NCBI GenBank assembly: GCA_022072085.1
Contig: JAJVII010000012.1
Location: forward strand, 91,339 to 155,338
DNA: 64,000 nt
Direction: 5' to 3'
DNA from: Phycisphaerae bacterium
Lineage (GTDB): Bacteria > Planctomycetota > Phycisphaerae > JAJVII01
This document shows positions 34,342 to 43,455 of this stretch, piece by piece. Both the position numbers and the translations under genes were made by a program. The notes beneath the pieces were generated by a model. That model worked only from the letters and a program-made list of their open reading frames with translations. It made no database searches and was not told the origin of the DNA. Each line of letters starts with the position of its first letter. Position 1 is the stretch's first letter.

Positions 34342-36027
34342 TCACGGTTGGCCTGCCGGGGCCGGCGGCTTCGGACTCCCGTCCGGCTGACTGGTCGGAG
34401 GATCGCCCGCCGCCTGCGGCGTCGGGACGGTGAACCGGACGGCCTTGACCACCGCCGGCTTGCGCTCGGCATACTGGACCGAGACGCTGGCGATGTACTC
34501 GCCGGGATTGAGGGCCTGGGTCCAGAGGATCGGGACAACCGCCTCGCTGCCGGCCTGGATGGCCAGCGGGGTCACCGGCGGGGCCATGCCGACCGGCTGA
34601 GCGGCGGGGGTGCTGAGGCTGACCCGCACCTCCGGCCGGATGCTCACATCCCCGCTGTTGCGTACGCGGGCCGCGAAGAGGACCGCCCCGCTTGGCTGGC
34701 GCGAGGCGGTGAACTCGGCGACATCGGCGACCATGCTGCCGGTGCCCTGGGCGCCGATCCGCAGCATGGCCGACCGCCGGGCCTGGCCGTGGGAGGAGGC
34801 ATCCAGCTTGATGTCGGCCCGGTTGAACAGCACCGCTGCGTAGCGCTCCCCCGTGGCGTCCTTGGGCAGAACGACCGTCAGCGGCACCCGCTGGCGGGTC
34901 AAGGGACGGAGTTCGACCGTCTCCTGACCCAGTTTGACCCACTCCAGGCCCGGCCGCCCGTGGGCGGGATCACCGATCCCGACCGCATCGCTGCCGTCGG
35001 GCAGCCGCTGCCACTGGACCAGGCTGACGGTCACCGGGAGGGTCTTGTCGGTCATGTTGATCAACTCGACCGCCTGCATGCGGGTGGCGCCGGGCTGGAT
35101 GTCGACGTCCAACTGCGTCGGCGAGACCATGAAGCCGGCCGACTGCTTGAGCAGTTCGGTCTTCAGTTCGTCGCTGGTGTCGCCGACGGTGGGCTGTCCG
35201 TCCTTGAGGTAGAACGGGAAGACGCTCTGCATGGGCGGAGCGTCCTTGGGCCCCAGACGGACGGTGGCCAGATAGGCGCCGTCGGGGAGGTTCAGGGGAA
35301 TGTCGCCCTCAAACAGCCGCTCGTGCAGGGGCAGCAGGAATCCCCTCCCGGCCTCCAGCTCGATCTTCTCGACCAGTTGCCCGGCCGCGCTGCGCAGCTC
35401 GACGGTGCCGGCCAGTCGGGTATGAATGTTGCCGCGGTTGCGGACCGGGACGTTGAACTTGTATCCCCGCCTGGCCGCCCCGGGCGTGATGATCGGCTTG
35501 CCGGCGTCAATGACTGCGGCCACCCGGGAACCGGGCACCGTCAGCAAGACAGGCACCAGTCCGCGGTGGGTCAGTCGCACCGTCGCACCGACTCCGGCGG
35601 CCGGCGGGGCATCGGCCCCGGCGCCGGGCACGCCGGTGCACGAGATGATGGCGTAGTACCCGCCGGCGGCGTCCTTGGGCACGGTCAGCTTGCAGTTCAG
35701 TGCCCGGGACTCGCCGGCCTTGAGCGAGAACTTCGTCGGCTCGACCTCGATCCAGTCCTTGCAGGACCGCGGGGCGTCATCGGCCTCGACCGGAAGTCCG
35801 CCCGAGAGCACGGTCATCGCCTTCACGCGAATGTCGCAGTCCATCGGCATGGCGCCCACGTTGGCGACGGTGATCCGGAACCGGGCCAGCCCGCCGGCGA
35901 AGCCTCTGCTCTCGACGATGATCGGGGTCATGCCCAGTTGGGCAAAGACCCGGGCGCCCGGCGCCGCGGCCAGCAGCAGGCCCGCGGCCAGAGCGGCCAG
36001 AGTATTGCGTTGGAATTGCCGCGTCAT
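34342..36027 (-). CDS. secreted double Ig-like protein, fimbrial-chaperone/DUF916-like
   Basis: A 561-residue exported protein from ATG 36025-36027 with a signal peptide ending at VFA-QLG. Residues about 30-240 and 300-460 each look like a chaperone-type Ig module. The first has IIVESRGFAGGLARFRITV then ANVGAMP and WIEVEPTKFSLKAGESRAL. The second has VSPTQLDVDIQPGATRMQAV then LINMTDKTLPV and RQRVPLTVVLPKDATGERYA. This spacing resembles PapD-like and DUF916 proteins that hold subunits in the periplasm. A third Ig-like stretch and a proline-rich tail follow. It lies between the secretin and the subunit genes. The chaperone role is inference. Confidence 0.65.
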   Translation of the reverse strand: MTRQFQRNTLAALAAGLLLAAAPGARVFAQLGMTPIIVESRGFAGGLARFRITVANVGAMPMDCDIRVKAMTVLSGGLPVEADDAPRSCKDWIEVEPTKFSLKAGESRALNCKLTVPKDAAGGYYAIISCTGVPGAGADAPPAAGVGATVRLTHRGLVPVLLTVPGSRVAAVIDAGKPIITPGAARRGYKFNVPVRNRGNIHTRLAGTVELRSAAGQLVEKIELEAGRGFLLPLHERLFEGDIPLNLPDGAYLATVRLGPKDAPPMQSVFPFYLKDGQPTVGDTSDELKTELLKQSAGFMVSPTQLDVDIQPGATRMQAVELINMTDKTLPVTVSLVQWQRLPDGSDAVGIGDPAHGRPGLEWVKLGQETVELRPLTRQRVPLTVVLPKDATGERYAAVLFNRADIKLDASSHGQARRSAMLRIGAQGTGSMVADVAEFTASRQPSGAVLFAARVRNSGDVSIRPEVRVSLSTPAAQPVGMAPPVTPLAIQAGSEAVVPILWTQALNPGEYIASVSVQYAERKPAVVKAVRFTVPTPQAAGDPPTSQPDGSPKPPAPAGQP

Positions 36028-36160
36028 TGCTCCAGACCTCCGATGATCCAGCAGGCTCCGTCGACCACAAGGCCGGGAAGGAGGGCACGGCCCCAGGGGA
36101 AGAGCCGGCCCTCCTTCACCGGGCCACCGGCCGATCGCTCGGCCGGATGGGGAAGGGGGA

Positions 36161-36955
36161 TCAGAGAACGGGCGCGGCCACGATGGCCGGGTCAAAGTGG
36201 TAGTTGCCGTCGGCCTGGTCGGCCGGCGGGAGCAGTTCCACCTTGTACTTGACCAGGTAGGCCCCCTTGTCGCCGTTGTTGACCTTCCACCACAGGGTGT
36301 TCAGGACGGTCCCCGAGGCCCCGGTGCCGAAGGTCGTGGGAACCTCGTCAGAACTCCACGTGTCGCCGTTGTCGTTGCTCCAGCTCAGCGTGAACCGGGC
36401 GTTGAACGCCTGGTCGGAGATGTCGCGCAGCAGGACGTCCTTGGTGCCCACCATGGCATTGCGGACCTCGCCGGTGTAGTTGCCCGACGCATCCTTGAGC
36501 ATGTCCGCGGCCGTCTTGGAGGTCCCGTCGAACGAAATCCCGATGTACATCCCGTTGTTGGAGCGGAAGTACCCGTCGACATAGGCGGTCTTGTCTTCCG
36601 AGGTCGCATTGAACGGGTCGCCCAGGTGGACGTAGATCTTGTTGTTCGAGAACGACTCTTCGTAGTACATCTCGATGTCGCACTCGATGTCGATCTTGCT
36701 GTCGCCGACGTCGGAGATGTCCAGCCAGCCGCTCTTCTTGTAGACACCGCTGTAGGACCCGCTGCCATACTGGTACTTCCAGTTGGTGGTGCTGGCGTTG
36801 GCGGGGCCCTGGGACTGCGCATTGATGGTGCTGTAACCATCGTTGGCTGTCCCCTCCTGGTCATAGAGCGTGCCGTTGGCATCCTGGGCCAGGGCCGGGC
36901 TGATCAGCAGGGCGCCGATCGCCACGGCAAACAGAATCATCCATGTGCTTCTCAT
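36161..36955 (-). CDS. secreted beta-rich subunit 1 (pilin-like)
   Basis: A 264-residue protein with a clear signal peptide (ending SPALA-QDA) and AAGGAG upstream. The mature part is beta-rich and Asp/Asn/Ser/Gly-rich. Its last 150 residues resemble those of the protein at 37443-38480: YVHLGDPFNATS, GMYIGISF, NAMVGTKDVLLRDISDQAFN, LWWKVNNGDKGAYLV and the ending QADGNYHFDPAIVAAPVL. Such a conserved beta-strand C-terminus is what a chaperone would bind in pilin-type subunits. A 487-bp gap with a GC hairpin precedes it, so it may be expressed separately. Family not recognised. Confidence 0.7.
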   Translation of the reverse strand: MRSTWMILFAVAIGALLISPALAQDANGTLYDQEGTANDGYSTINAQSQGPANASTTNWKYQYGSGSYSGVYKKSGWLDISDVGDSKIDIECDIEMYYEESFSNNKIYVHLGDPFNATSEDKTAYVDGYFRSNNGMYIGISFDGTSKTAADMLKDASGNYTGEVRNAMVGTKDVLLRDISDQAFNARFTLSWSNDNGDTWSSDEVPTTFGTGASGTVLNTLWWKVNNGDKGAYLVKYKVELLPPADQADGNYHFDPAIVAAPVL

Positions 36956-37212
36956 TTCATCTGCTCCTTACAGGTAACAGGACGCTTCTCTGGACGGCCC
37001 ATGCTGCCTGGTCTCAGGCCGTCCCCCGCAGGGTGTCCGTCCCGAAACGCCGTCCCATTCACGCGGGCCTTCGCATCAGCCGACGGGCGGACCCGCACTT
37101 CGCTCGCCGGCAGTGGCCTCTGATCTCCGATTCACCGGCCCGATTCCTTCTGGCCGGCCGATTCGACTTTCCGTGTTGCGGTCACCTCCCTTCAAGATCC
37201 CGATCGACTGAC

Positions 37213-37231
37213 CCGGCGCCTGCGGCGCCGG
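37213..37231 (-). promoter_or_regulatory. GC-rich hairpin in the 487-bp leader before subunit 1
   Basis: CCGGCGCC and GGCGCCGG form eight perfect pairs around a TGC loop. It lies about 260 nt upstream of the subunit 1 start (36955). The rest of 36956-37442 shows no gene on either strand. No T-run follows, so a processing or attenuation site is as likely as a terminator. Confidence 0.35.
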
Positions 37232-37442
37232 TCGGCCTCCGGCGGGACGGCAAGGCCTCCCCCTTGCCCGGCCCGGCCGACGGCCTATACTTGAATGAGC
37301 GGCCCGCGGGTGGCGCGCAAAGCCTCCGCTGACCGTCCCGGGTGAGTCGGCGCTACCGGCCAAGGTGTCCGCCGGCTCACCTGCTTCCTTTCACCGCTCC
37401 CCTTCGTAAAGCCAAACCGTCACGATCGCGCGTCGCCCGCCC

Positions 37443-38480
37443 CTACAGTTGCGGGGCGACGACGATGGCCGCTTCGAACGAATAGTTGCCGTCGGCCTGT
37501 GCCGCCTCCGGCAGCAGGCGGATGTCCCAGACCATCGGGTACTGCCCCGGCGCCCCCCCGCCGACCAGCCACCACAGGCTGCGGGACACGCTGCCGTCGG
37601 GGCTGGCCCCGAAACTGTCGGGCGGGTTGAACGTCCCTCCCCCGTTGCAGCTGAGCAGCGCCCGGGCGTCGAAACTCTCCCCGGCTATGCTCCTGCCCAG
37701 CACGTCCTTGGTCCCGGCCATCGCCCCGACGATCCGGCCGGTCGGCCGGCCCAGCGTGTCGCGCTCCACGGGCTCGTGACCGGGCGTTCCGACGCCCGAC
37801 AGATCCAGCCCGATATACATCCCCGCGCTGGTTGCCAGGGTCCCGGCCGGCCGCAGCGTCAGCACGTCGGCGGTGGCCTGGAAGGGCTGGCCGAGGTGCA
37901 CGTAGCACTTGTTGCCGCTGATCGAGTAGCTACAGTAGGTCTCGATCGCCACTGAAACGGGGATACTCGGGCCCGCGACGTCCGGGCCGTCCGGACCGCC
38001 CACCACGCGCGTCTGCAGCGTGCCGGTGTAGGTTCCCGCCGGCTCACTGCCCAGGGTCTGGACACGGAACCGCAGGGCCAGGTCCAGGACCGCCGGTCCC
38101 GCCGGCAGGGCCACCTGCACCGCCGCCGTCATCGGCACATAGTTGCCGGTGTCCGGCAGCCGGAGGTAGAGCCGGTCGGCCGGGATAACCGACCCGGTCG
38201 CCGAGACCAAGTCGCCGCAGGAGACGACCAGGTTGCCGTGGGAGCAGTTGGCCACGAAGTGGGCGGTCAGGACCGCGGACGAATCGAACGCCCCCGGTTG
38301 GGAGATCGCCCCCAGGTCCAGCGGGTTGGGCGAGGCGGTCAGACTGATGAACCGGCCGATCTGCGGCCCGGCCGCCAGCTGCGGCAGACCGACGGCCAGC
38401 CATACGGCGATGGCCGACGCGGCCACGCCCAGCCGCCACAGCGCGGGCGAACGACTCGAGCGACCCCCGGCTCGCCTCAT
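37443..38480 (-). CDS. secreted two-domain subunit 2, paralog of subunit 1
   Basis: A 345-residue exported protein from ATG 38478-38480, overlapping the PEP-CTERM stop upstream (ATGA). A signal peptide (LGVAASAIAVWLAVG) is followed by an N-terminal beta domain of about 150 residues (LTASPNPLDLGAISQPG, VANCSHGNLVVSCGDL, EPAGTYTGTLQTRVV), reminiscent of SCPU or archaic-pilus subunits. A C-terminal domain shared with subunit 1 follows: KCYVHLGQPFQAT, GMYIGLDL, GAMAGTKDVLGRSIAG, LWWLVGGGAPGQYPM and QADGNYSFEAAIVVAPQL. A two-domain and a one-domain relative side by side recalls tip adhesin plus shaft subunit. Confidence 0.7.
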   Translation of the reverse strand: MRRAGGRSSRSPALWRLGVAASAIAVWLAVGLPQLAAGPQIGRFISLTASPNPLDLGAISQPGAFDSSAVLTAHFVANCSHGNLVVSCGDLVSATGSVIPADRLYLRLPDTGNYVPMTAAVQVALPAGPAVLDLALRFRVQTLGSEPAGTYTGTLQTRVVGGPDGPDVAGPSIPVSVAIETYCSYSISGNKCYVHLGQPFQATADVLTLRPAGTLATSAGMYIGLDLSGVGTPGHEPVERDTLGRPTGRIVGAMAGTKDVLGRSIAGESFDARALLSCNGGGTFNPPDSFGASPDGSVSRSLWWLVGGGAPGQYPMVWDIRLLPEAAQADGNYSFEAAIVVAPQL

Positions 38481-39298
38481 GCCCGCCCTCTCTTCCTTCG
38501 CATTCCGGTGAGCACGGCCACCGCCCCGGCACTCAGTATCGACAGCGACGCGGGCTCGGGAACCGCCATGCTCGAAGCCGGCGGCAGCGCCGCGACGGCG
38601 CCGTAGCCGAAACCCATGATCGCCGTCGACTGGCCCAGCGCCGGGCCGCCCGGACCGGTGTAGTTCTGCTGCCAGAGCGAGAAGTCGTGGATGTCCACGT
38701 CGCCGTCGCCGTCCCAGTCGCCCTCCTCCCACAGCTTGCCGGTGGCGCCCGGGCCGGTGTAGTTCTGCTGCCAGTCGGAGTAGTCGTGGATGTCCACGTC
38801 GGTGTCCATGTCCGAGTCGCCCGGCAGCCAGGGCGGAAATGCCCGGTTCGCCCCCCACGTGCCGGCGCTGATCGTCCAGTCCAGTTCTCCCGCTCCCACG
38901 CACTTGACGTCCCAGTTGCCCACCAGCACACCGCTCAGGTAGGTCTGGTAGTGAAACAGCGGGCGGTCGATCAGCCGGTTGCCGTCCACGGCGATCGCGA
39001 AGGCCAGGAACGCGTAGCCGTCCGACGGGCCGTCCGCCGCCGCGAAGGTGCGGTCGTCGTTGAGGAATGTCTGGGCCCAGGACTCGGCCGCCGCCGAGGG
39101 ATCGCCCGAGCCATCCAGCCCCCCGAAGGCCAGCAGGGCCGGCGCGTCCAGGTGGTATCCCGGCGCCATCAGCACCTGGATGTGGTCGAAGGTTCCCCCG
39201 GGCGAATCGATCATCGGCACCGACCAGATGTCGGCCGGCGCCGACTTGAGGAACGCCAGGACGAAGGCGGCGGCATGGAGCCAGGTCGAACACTTCAT
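38477..39298 (-). CDS. PEP-CTERM surface protein with two dockerin-like repeats
   Basis: A 273-residue exported protein. A signal peptide leads into a beta-rich domain. Then two Ca-binding dockerin/EF-hand-like repeats appear: GDSDMDTDVDIHDYSDWQQ and GDWDGDGDVDIHDFSLWQQ, each followed by NYTGPG. The C-terminus is a PEP-CTERM sorting signal: VPEPASLSILSAGAVAVLTG and then basic MRRKRGRA. An exosortase, not encoded in this window, would cut and anchor it. It overlaps the genes on both sides by 4 bp. Confidence 0.9.
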   Translation of the reverse strand: MKCSTWLHAAAFVLAFLKSAPADIWSVPMIDSPGGTFDHIQVLMAPGYHLDAPALLAFGGLDGSGDPSAAAESWAQTFLNDDRTFAAADGPSDGYAFLAFAIAVDGNRLIDRPLFHYQTYLSGVLVGNWDVKCVGAGELDWTISAGTWGANRAFPPWLPGDSDMDTDVDIHDYSDWQQNYTGPGATGKLWEEGDWDGDGDVDIHDFSLWQQNYTGPGGPALGQSTAIMGFGYGAVAALPPASSMAVPEPASLSILSAGAVAVLTGMRRKRGRA

Positions 39299-40011
39299 GT
39301 CGCGTTCCCCTCAGCGTTCCGGTCGGTCGGACGGGCCGACCGCCGTCGGCTCATCGCCCTGATGGCCGGGACCAGGCCCAATCCGATCAGCAGCCCGCTG
39401 CCCGGCTCAGGCACGACCGTCACCAGGGCCCCGCCGGCGGTCACCACGCTGTCCGCCGGGCGGACCTTGTAGCCGCTGCTGTAGTAGACCACGTTGGCCT
39501 CGATCTCCCCGCCCAGCGACAGCGTCGTCGTGCCGGGCGCCACCGCGGTGAAGCTGCCGGTGGCCAACAGCGTCCGGCTGACGGCGATGGTGTTGTAGCT
39601 GGAGTTGACCGGCAGGATCAGGGCGGCCCCGTGTCCCACCACGTCGTCAGTCGACCCCGGCAGCTCGGTGTTGCCCCGCGTCGTCACCACCAGGGCCGGC
39701 ACGCCCCAGGCGACGTCCCACTGGTCGTCCCACGTGCCGATGAACGAGTCGTAGCCGTTGACCGGATCCAGCAGGCCGCCTGAACTGAGGATGTCCGCGG
39801 CATACAGGGCCAGCCCCAGCCCGCCGTTGTCGGTCACCGTTCCGTAGATCTTCACCGTCACCGTCTCACCCGGATGCACGACCACCGGCGCGGTCGAGTC
39901 GTTGACGGTCATGTCCAGCGTGACCACGGCCGCCGACGACACCCCGCACCCGCACCCCATCACGAGCCAGACTGCAATGTGCCTCATGGACTTACCCAAT
40001 AGACGATTCAC
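39295..40011 (-). CDS. PEP-CTERM surface protein with an extended C-terminal tail
   Basis: A 238-residue exported protein with a signal peptide near MRHIAVWLVMGCGCGVSSA; ATG 39987 is a possible later start. The mature domain is a cohesin-like beta-sandwich pattern (VTLDMTVNDSTAPVVVHPGE, TVTVKIYGTVTDNGGLGLA, FTAVAPGTTTLSLGG). The sorting signal is VPEPGSGLLIGLGLVPAIRA with MSRRRS, but about 15 further polar residues follow the basic cluster, which is longer than usual. A cohesin-like domain here would fit the dockerin-like repeats in the next gene; that pairing is inference. Confidence 0.85.
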   Translation of the reverse strand: MNRLLGKSMRHIAVWLVMGCGCGVSSAAVVTLDMTVNDSTAPVVVHPGETVTVKIYGTVTDNGGLGLALYAADILSSGGLLDPVNGYDSFIGTWDDQWDVAWGVPALVVTTRGNTELPGSTDDVVGHGAALILPVNSSYNTIAVSRTLLATGSFTAVAPGTTTLSLGGEIEANVVYYSSGYKVRPADSVVTAGGALVTVVPEPGSGLLIGLGLVPAIRAMSRRRSARPTDRNAEGNAT

Positions 40012-40115
40012 GCGACGTCTCCTTCATGCTGCTGCCCTGCCAAGGGAACCCAGACGGTTATGGCCGCCTCCAGACGGCAATAACTCTCTCCGACTGCCCT
40101 GCCCAACCGCCCCCT

Positions 40116-40775
40116 TCACCTGCCGCGCTGGCGCCGGGGCACGATCCGGCGCCGCGCGGCTACCGCGGCGATCCCCATCCCCAGCAGCGCCAGCGTCGCC
40201 GGCTCGGGGACCACCGCACCGATCACCGGCCCAGTGCCGGCGGTGGAGTTGATCACGCTGCCGACGATCAGGTCCGGGCGGTACTCGCTGAGCACGTAGA
40301 GCACCGCGCTGTTGTGGCCGGGCAGAATCTCGTTGTCCCACCGCGTGGTGAAGTAGAACGACACCACCGACTGGGCATCCACGCCGCCTCGATCCTCCGG
40401 GACCACCAGGTTCAGCCCGCTGAAATCCCCCCGCGCCGTCCCGGTCAGCCAGCCCATCTGCGAGCCGGCGTCGGCGCCGCAGAACTCGCCGATCGAGAAC
40501 AATTCCACCGCGTGGGGCGAACCGGCCCGGACCTGCACCTGGTAGAGGTACGCATACTGCGTGCCGTCGGACCAGGCGCGGCTGAGCACATCCACGTCCA
40601 GCGTGGCGGTGACCACGTGCGAGACCAGCAGGTCGCTCGCCGGCTGGGCCGGGCCGGCGAACAGGTCGTCCATGGTCGCCACGGGCGCCAGGTCGACCGG
40701 GGCCCCGACCGCAAGATGGCCCGACAGGGATAGAACCAGCGAAACCACACACACCCCAAGAGTTCCCGATCTCAT
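40116..40775 (-). CDS. PEP-CTERM surface protein, first gene of the surface operon
   Basis: A 219-residue exported protein from ATG 40773-40775 with GGAGG upstream. The signal peptide is MRSGTLGVCVVSLVLSLSG. The mature domain of about 150 residues is beta-rich with no known family (YLYQVQVRAGSPHAVELFS, SFYFTTRWDNEILPGHNSAV). The sorting signal is VPEPATLALLGMGIAAVAA then RRRIVPRRQRGR. It is the first gene after a consensus sigma-54 promoter at 41189-41204, with a leader of about 400 nt, and heads the nine-gene string down to 32227. Confidence 0.9.
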   Translation of the reverse strand: MRSGTLGVCVVSLVLSLSGHLAVGAPVDLAPVATMDDLFAGPAQPASDLLVSHVVTATLDVDVLSRAWSDGTQYAYLYQVQVRAGSPHAVELFSIGEFCGADAGSQMGWLTGTARGDFSGLNLVVPEDRGGVDAQSVVSFYFTTRWDNEILPGHNSAVLYVLSEYRPDLIVGSVINSTAGTGPVIGAVVPEPATLALLGMGIAAVAARRRIVPRRQRGR

Positions 40776-41188
40776 GAACGCCGCCCTCCAGTAAGATGCG
40801 CACGCAGCCCCGGGCACGCCCCGGCCGGCTGCCTGTCGCCTTCTCGCATCTCACTGGTGGGGCCCCTTCGCCCCTGCGGCCGATCCTGACCGACGACCGA
40901 GGCGAATCCCTCGGACCGGTCCAAACCCGAATACATCCCGGCGGACCCGGGCGCCGTTCGGCCCGGTCCGACGTCTGCGCGCGTTATGCCGCGCCAACAG
41001 CGTTGTGCCTTCCGATCAGTACTGCCTGACGGAATGGCCCCCGAGGCCGCCCCTGCTGATCCTAAGGACTCAGTCGATGGCCCCCAGACCCCGCTGTCTT
41101 GAGCACACTGTCAACGCCCGGATGCCGGCCTGACTCGCCCACTTGGCAGTTCGGCAATCCGGGGCACAAACCTCGATGGCCTTGTGTA

Positions 41189-41204
41189 TGCAAACAGCGT
41201 GCCA
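41189..41204 (-). promoter_or_regulatory. sigma-54 (RpoN) promoter of the surface operon
   Basis: On the minus strand TGGCACG (41204-41198), four bases CTGT, then TTGCA (41193-41189). The GG and GC are exactly 12 bp apart, a full match to the -24/-12 consensus. It faces the PEP-CTERM gene at 40116-40775. The gap 40776-41397 holds no gene; it has this promoter, an A-rich tract near 41254-41261 and a TGACGTAA word at 41338-41345 about 135 bp upstream. Confidence 0.75.
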
Positions 41205-41397
41205 GACACGAAGCCCGTTTGTCGAAAGGGCCGGGAGCGGTGGGGAGGCACGGAGAAAAAAACTTGTCGCGAATAAATCTCGCCGCTACAAGTCCTCTGA
41301 TTTGTTGGCAAAAAACAACATCCGACAGCGCCCATGTTGACGTAATGCAACAGGCCTTGCGCACCAAGGGGCGTGCTGGAGGGCCCGGCGGCCGGGG

Positions 41398-42345
41398 TCA
41401 TGCCGACCGGACGCGCTGCTGCCACCAGCGGACCGTCCGCCGCAGGCCTTCGTCGAAGTCCATCCGGGCGACGAAGCCGAAGGCCTGCCTCGCCCGGCTG
41501 ACATCCAGTTGCCGCCGCGGCTGGCCGTCGGGCTTGCCGGCGTCGAAGACCAACTCGCCGGCGTAGCCGATGATCGACTTGATCTTCTCGGCCAATTCGC
41601 GGATCGTGATCTCGAAACCCGCCCCCAGGTTCACCGGCTCGGGCCCGTCGTATCGCTCGGCCGCCAGCACGACCCCGCGGGCGCAGTCCTCGACGTAGAA
41701 GAACTCGCGACTGGCCCGGCCCGTGCCCCAGATCTCCACGGCCGGCGACTTCTGCTCCCTGGCCTCGACGAACTTGCGGATCAGCGCGGGGATCACATGG
41801 CTGGAGGCCGGGTCGAAGTTGTCCCCCGGTCCGTAGAGGTTCACCGGCAGCAGGAAGATGCCGTTAAGGCCATATTGCTGCCGATACGCCTGGAGCATCA
41901 CCAGCAGGGCCTTCTTGGCGATGCCGTAGGGGGCGTTGGTCTCCTCGGGGTAGCCGTTCCACAGGTCCTCCTCGCGGAACGGCACGGGCGTGAACTTCGG
42001 GTAGGCGCAGATCGTCCCGATCTGGACGAACTTGGCCAGCCCGACCCGCCGGGCGTGCTCGATCAGGTGCAGGCCCATCGCCATGTTCGCGTAGAAGAAT
42101 CGGCCGGGGCTGGCCTGGTTGGCCCCGATGCCGCCCACCTCGGCTGCCAGGTGGATCACCACCGTCGGCTTCATGTCGGCGTACATCCGCGCGACATTGG
42201 CCTCGGCGGTCAGGTCGTAGTCGGCGATCCGCGGCACGAGGATGTTCGCGTCGGGCACGCCCGCGCGACGCAGCTCGTCCTGGACGCATCGGCCCAGGAA
42301 GCCGTCGCCGCCGGTCACCACGATCCGTTGTTTGGTCAGGTCCAT
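41398..42345 (-). CDS. fcl: GDP-L-fucose synthase
   Basis: A 315-residue SDR enzyme that epimerises and reduces GDP-4-keto-6-deoxymannose to GDP-L-fucose. The NADP loop is [11 protein letters not shown], the family motif is [13 protein letters not shown], and catalytic YxxxK is [32 protein letters not shown] is highly typical. It follows gmd by 2 bp, the usual pairing. The last 99 bases exist as a second copy at 32120-32218. Confidence 0.95.
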   Translation of the reverse strand: MDLTKQRIVVTGGDGFLGRCVQDELRRAGVPDANILVPRIADYDLTAEANVARMYADMKPTVVIHLAAEVGGIGANQASPGRFFYANMAMGLHLIEHARRVGLAKFVQIGTICAYPKFTPVPFREEDLWNGYPEETNAPYGIAKKALLVMLQAYRQQYGLNGIFLLPVNLYGPGDNFDPASSHVIPALIRKFVEAREQKSPAVEIWGTGRASREFFYVEDCARGVVLAAERYDGPEPVNLGAGFEITIRELAEKIKSIIGYAGELVFDAGKPDGQPRRQLDVSRARQAFGFVARMDFDEGLRRTVRWWQQRVRSA

Positions 42346-42347
42346 CG

Positions 42348-43373
42348 TCAGCCGCCGTTGGCGGTCCGGTGTTCGCGGACCACGCGTTCTTCCCTCGCCA
42401 GCTTCCAGTCGTGCTCGACCATCATGCGGGCCAGTTCCTTGAACGTCACCGTCGGCTGCCAGCCGAGCTTCGCCCGGGCCTTGCCCGCGTCGCCCAGCAG
42501 CAGATCCACCTCCGCCGGGCGGAAGTACCGCGGGTCGATCTCGACGTGCTTGTGCCAGTCCAGCCCCAGCAGCGCGAAGGCTTCCTCAACGAACTCCTGC
42601 ACGCTGTGCGTCTCACCGGTGGCAATCACGTAGTCGTCGGGCGTCTCCTGCTGGAGCATCAGCCACATCGCCTGCACGTAGTCCCCCGCAAAGCCCCAGT
42701 CCCGCTTGGCCGCCAGGTTGCCCAGGTAGACCTTGTCCTGCAGGCCCTCTTTGATCCGCGTCGCCGCCCGTGTGATCTTGCGGGTAACGAACGTCTCGCC
42801 GCGCCGAGGGCTCTCGTGGTTGAACAGGATGCCGCTGCACGCGAACATCCCGTAGCTCTCGCGATAGTTGATGACCTGCCAGTGGCTGAACAGCTTCGCG
42901 CAGCCGTAAGGGCTGCGCGGATGGAACGGCGTGGTCTCGCGCTGCGGCGTCTCGGCGACCTGGCCGAACATCTCCGACGAGGACGCCTGGTAGAACCGCG
43001 TCTTGAGCCCCGTGTCGCGGATCGCCTCCAGGAATCGCACCGTCCCCACCGCGTCGGCCTGCACCGTGTAGACCGGCTGATCGAAGCTGACGCGGACGTG
43101 GCTCTGGGCGGCCAGGTTGTAGACCTCGTCCGGTCCGACCGCCGAGAGAATCTGCCGCAGGCCCGCGCCGTCGGTCAGGTCGCCATAGTGCAGGAACAGC
43201 CGGGCGCCGCTGGCGTGGGGGTCCTGGTAGAGGTGGTCGATCCGCCCGGTCGAGAAGCTGCTGGAGCGGCGGACGATGCCGTGCACCTCGTACCCCTTGC
43301 CCAGCAGCAGTTCGGCCAGGTAGCTCCCGTCCTGCCCCGTGATGCCCGAAATCAACGCCTTGCGTGCAGCCAT
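42348..43373 (-). CDS. gmd: GDP-mannose 4,6-dehydratase
   Basis: A 341-residue SDR enzyme from ATG 43371-43373, with GAGGAT upstream. The NADP loop is [19 protein letters not shown], the catalytic tyrosine is in [12 protein letters not shown], and [23 protein letters not shown] and [17 protein letters not shown] are diagnostic. It makes GDP-4-keto-6-deoxymannose for fcl. It is transcribed away from the PQQ-propeller operon, with a 349-bp divergent region between. Confidence 0.95.
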   Translation of the reverse strand: MAARKALISGITGQDGSYLAELLLGKGYEVHGIVRRSSSFSTGRIDHLYQDPHASGARLFLHYGDLTDGAGLRQILSAVGPDEVYNLAAQSHVRVSFDQPVYTVQADAVGTVRFLEAIRDTGLKTRFYQASSSEMFGQVAETPQRETTPFHPRSPYGCAKLFSHWQVINYRESYGMFACSGILFNHESPRRGETFVTRKITRAATRIKEGLQDKVYLGNLAAKRDWGFAGDYVQAMWLMLQQETPDDYVIATGETHSVQEFVEEAFALLGLDWHKHVEIDPRYFRPAEVDLLLGDAGKARAKLGWQPTVTFKELARMMVEHDWKLAREERVVREHRTANGG

Positions 43374-43426
43374 GGATGCCGATCCTCGCTTGCCCGGACC
43401 GCGACTCAATCCAGCCATTCGCCACC

Positions 43427-43455
43427 AGCCTAAGCCCCCCGGGCCGGTTTCACAA
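43427..43455 (-). promoter_or_regulatory. candidate sigma-70 promoter of gmd-fcl
   Basis: On the minus strand TTGTGA (43455-43450) and TAGGCT (43432-43427) are 17 bp apart, giving a leader of about 47 nt to the gmd ATG. The rest of the divergent gap 43456-43722 holds no gene. Confidence 0.4.
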
